A stretch of 64,000 nucleotides of DNA from NCBI GenBank assembly GCA_032595675.1, contig JAVQMD010000003.1, forward strand, positions 186,001 to 250,000, written 5' to 3'. Position 1 is the stretch's first letter. Each line of letters opens with the position of its first letter. This document shows positions 63,889-64,000 of this stretch, piece by piece. The DNA comes from Candidatus Electrothrix rattekaaiensis. Lineage in GTDB: Bacteria; Desulfobacterota; Desulfobulbia; Desulfobulbales; Desulfobulbaceae. Under the pieces are notes generated by a model. It saw only the letters and a program-made list of their open reading frames with translations. It ran no database searches and was not told where the DNA came from. Both the position numbers and the translations under genes were made by a program.

Positions 63889-64000
63889 ATGCAAACCCAA
63901 AAAACATTTTTTCTCTACGTAACTCACCTATTCCTGTTCTGCGCACTCATTGCCCTTCCGGGCTGTAAACCGGAGACGGATGCGAACAAGCAACTGATTA
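63889..64000 (+). CDS. Lipoprotein, N-terminal part (runs off right edge)
   Basis: ATG at 63889 with an AAAGAG ribosome site. The signal peptide (KTFFLYVTHLFLFCALIALP) ends in a lipobox-like LPGC, then KPETDANKQLI up to the window edge. A decayed copy of its N-terminus lies at 62424-62608, so the TPM gene sits between two copies. The full product and function are outside the window. Confidence 0.72.
   Translation, partial: MQTQKTFFLYVTHLFLFCALIALPGCKPETDANKQLI

Overview
The window looks like chromosome from a Gram-negative anaerobe of the Desulfobacterota, most likely the Desulfobulbales, possibly a cable-bacterium relative. This is inferred from gene content and style, not from a marker gene. 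Supporting genes include LPS-type glycosyltransferases, formate-tetrahydrofolate ligase, cobyrinate a,c-diamide synthase, a hemA-hemX-siroheme operon, SurA, a TAXI solute-binding protein, an ATPase plus TPR gene pair, and many secreted low-complexity proteins. No rRNA, convincing tRNA or CRISPR array was seen. GC content looks moderate, with AT-rich patches at about 11.6-14.5, 16-19.7 and 54.2-55.5 kb.

Layout: 0-3.2 kb carries LPS-core glycosyltransferases (GT4-like end, GT9, GT2) facing a WaaE-like GT2. 3.2-11.2 kb is mostly housekeeping: a PilB/GspE ATPase fused to a cyclic-nucleotide-binding domain, a membrane metallophosphoesterase, a GH13 enzyme and fhs. 11.4-20.1 kb is an accessory island. 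It holds a double-domain ThyX-like protein facing a radical SAM/membrane-protein pair, a gene-fragment scar, a second radical SAM protein, a 21-bp repeat array, a YdjM-like protein, and a type II restriction-modification pair whose HNH nuclease is split by a 111-bp MITE with perfect 9-bp target duplications. 20.1-27.4 kb has a HyuA-type protein, a FecR-like secreted protein, cobB/cbiA, a membrane protein with a decayed copy, and two Gly/Tyr/Arg-rich secreted paralogues. 27.5-30.9 kb has an ATPase/TPR operon that runs straight into a 378-bp array of 18 x 21-bp repeats.

31-34.5 kb carries a lipoprotein, an HtrA-like protease with a long coiled-coil insert between catalytic His and Asp, and a GHKL-ATPase/STAS-like pair. 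34.8-38.8 kb is a leftward tetrapyrrole operon (methyltransferase, precorrin-2 dehydrogenase, HemX, HemA, unknown). 39-44.6 kb has small secreted and thioredoxin-like proteins, surA, a RodZ-like gene, recO, plsY and a TVP38 protein. 44.6-50.9 kb has an MMPL exporter fused to a methyltransferase with a GT25 enzyme, an orphan ParA, and a Tam-like methyltransferase. 51-64 kb has a TAXI protein, an intact IS66-family element (14-bp inverted repeats, 8-bp target duplication), a PilZ protein, a Cys/Lys-rich AT-rich gene, the DUF3999/DUF2339 pair, tex, and a TPM-domain protein flanked by a lipoprotein gene and its decayed copy.

The strongest unusual signals are the MITE-inactivated nuclease beside an apparently intact methyltransferase, the family of 21-bp-period (two helical turns) repeat arrays at three loci, the ThyX/radical-SAM/PLD-like cassette, and the ATPase/TPR pair whose second member has an N-terminal region resembling an inactive STAND domain.
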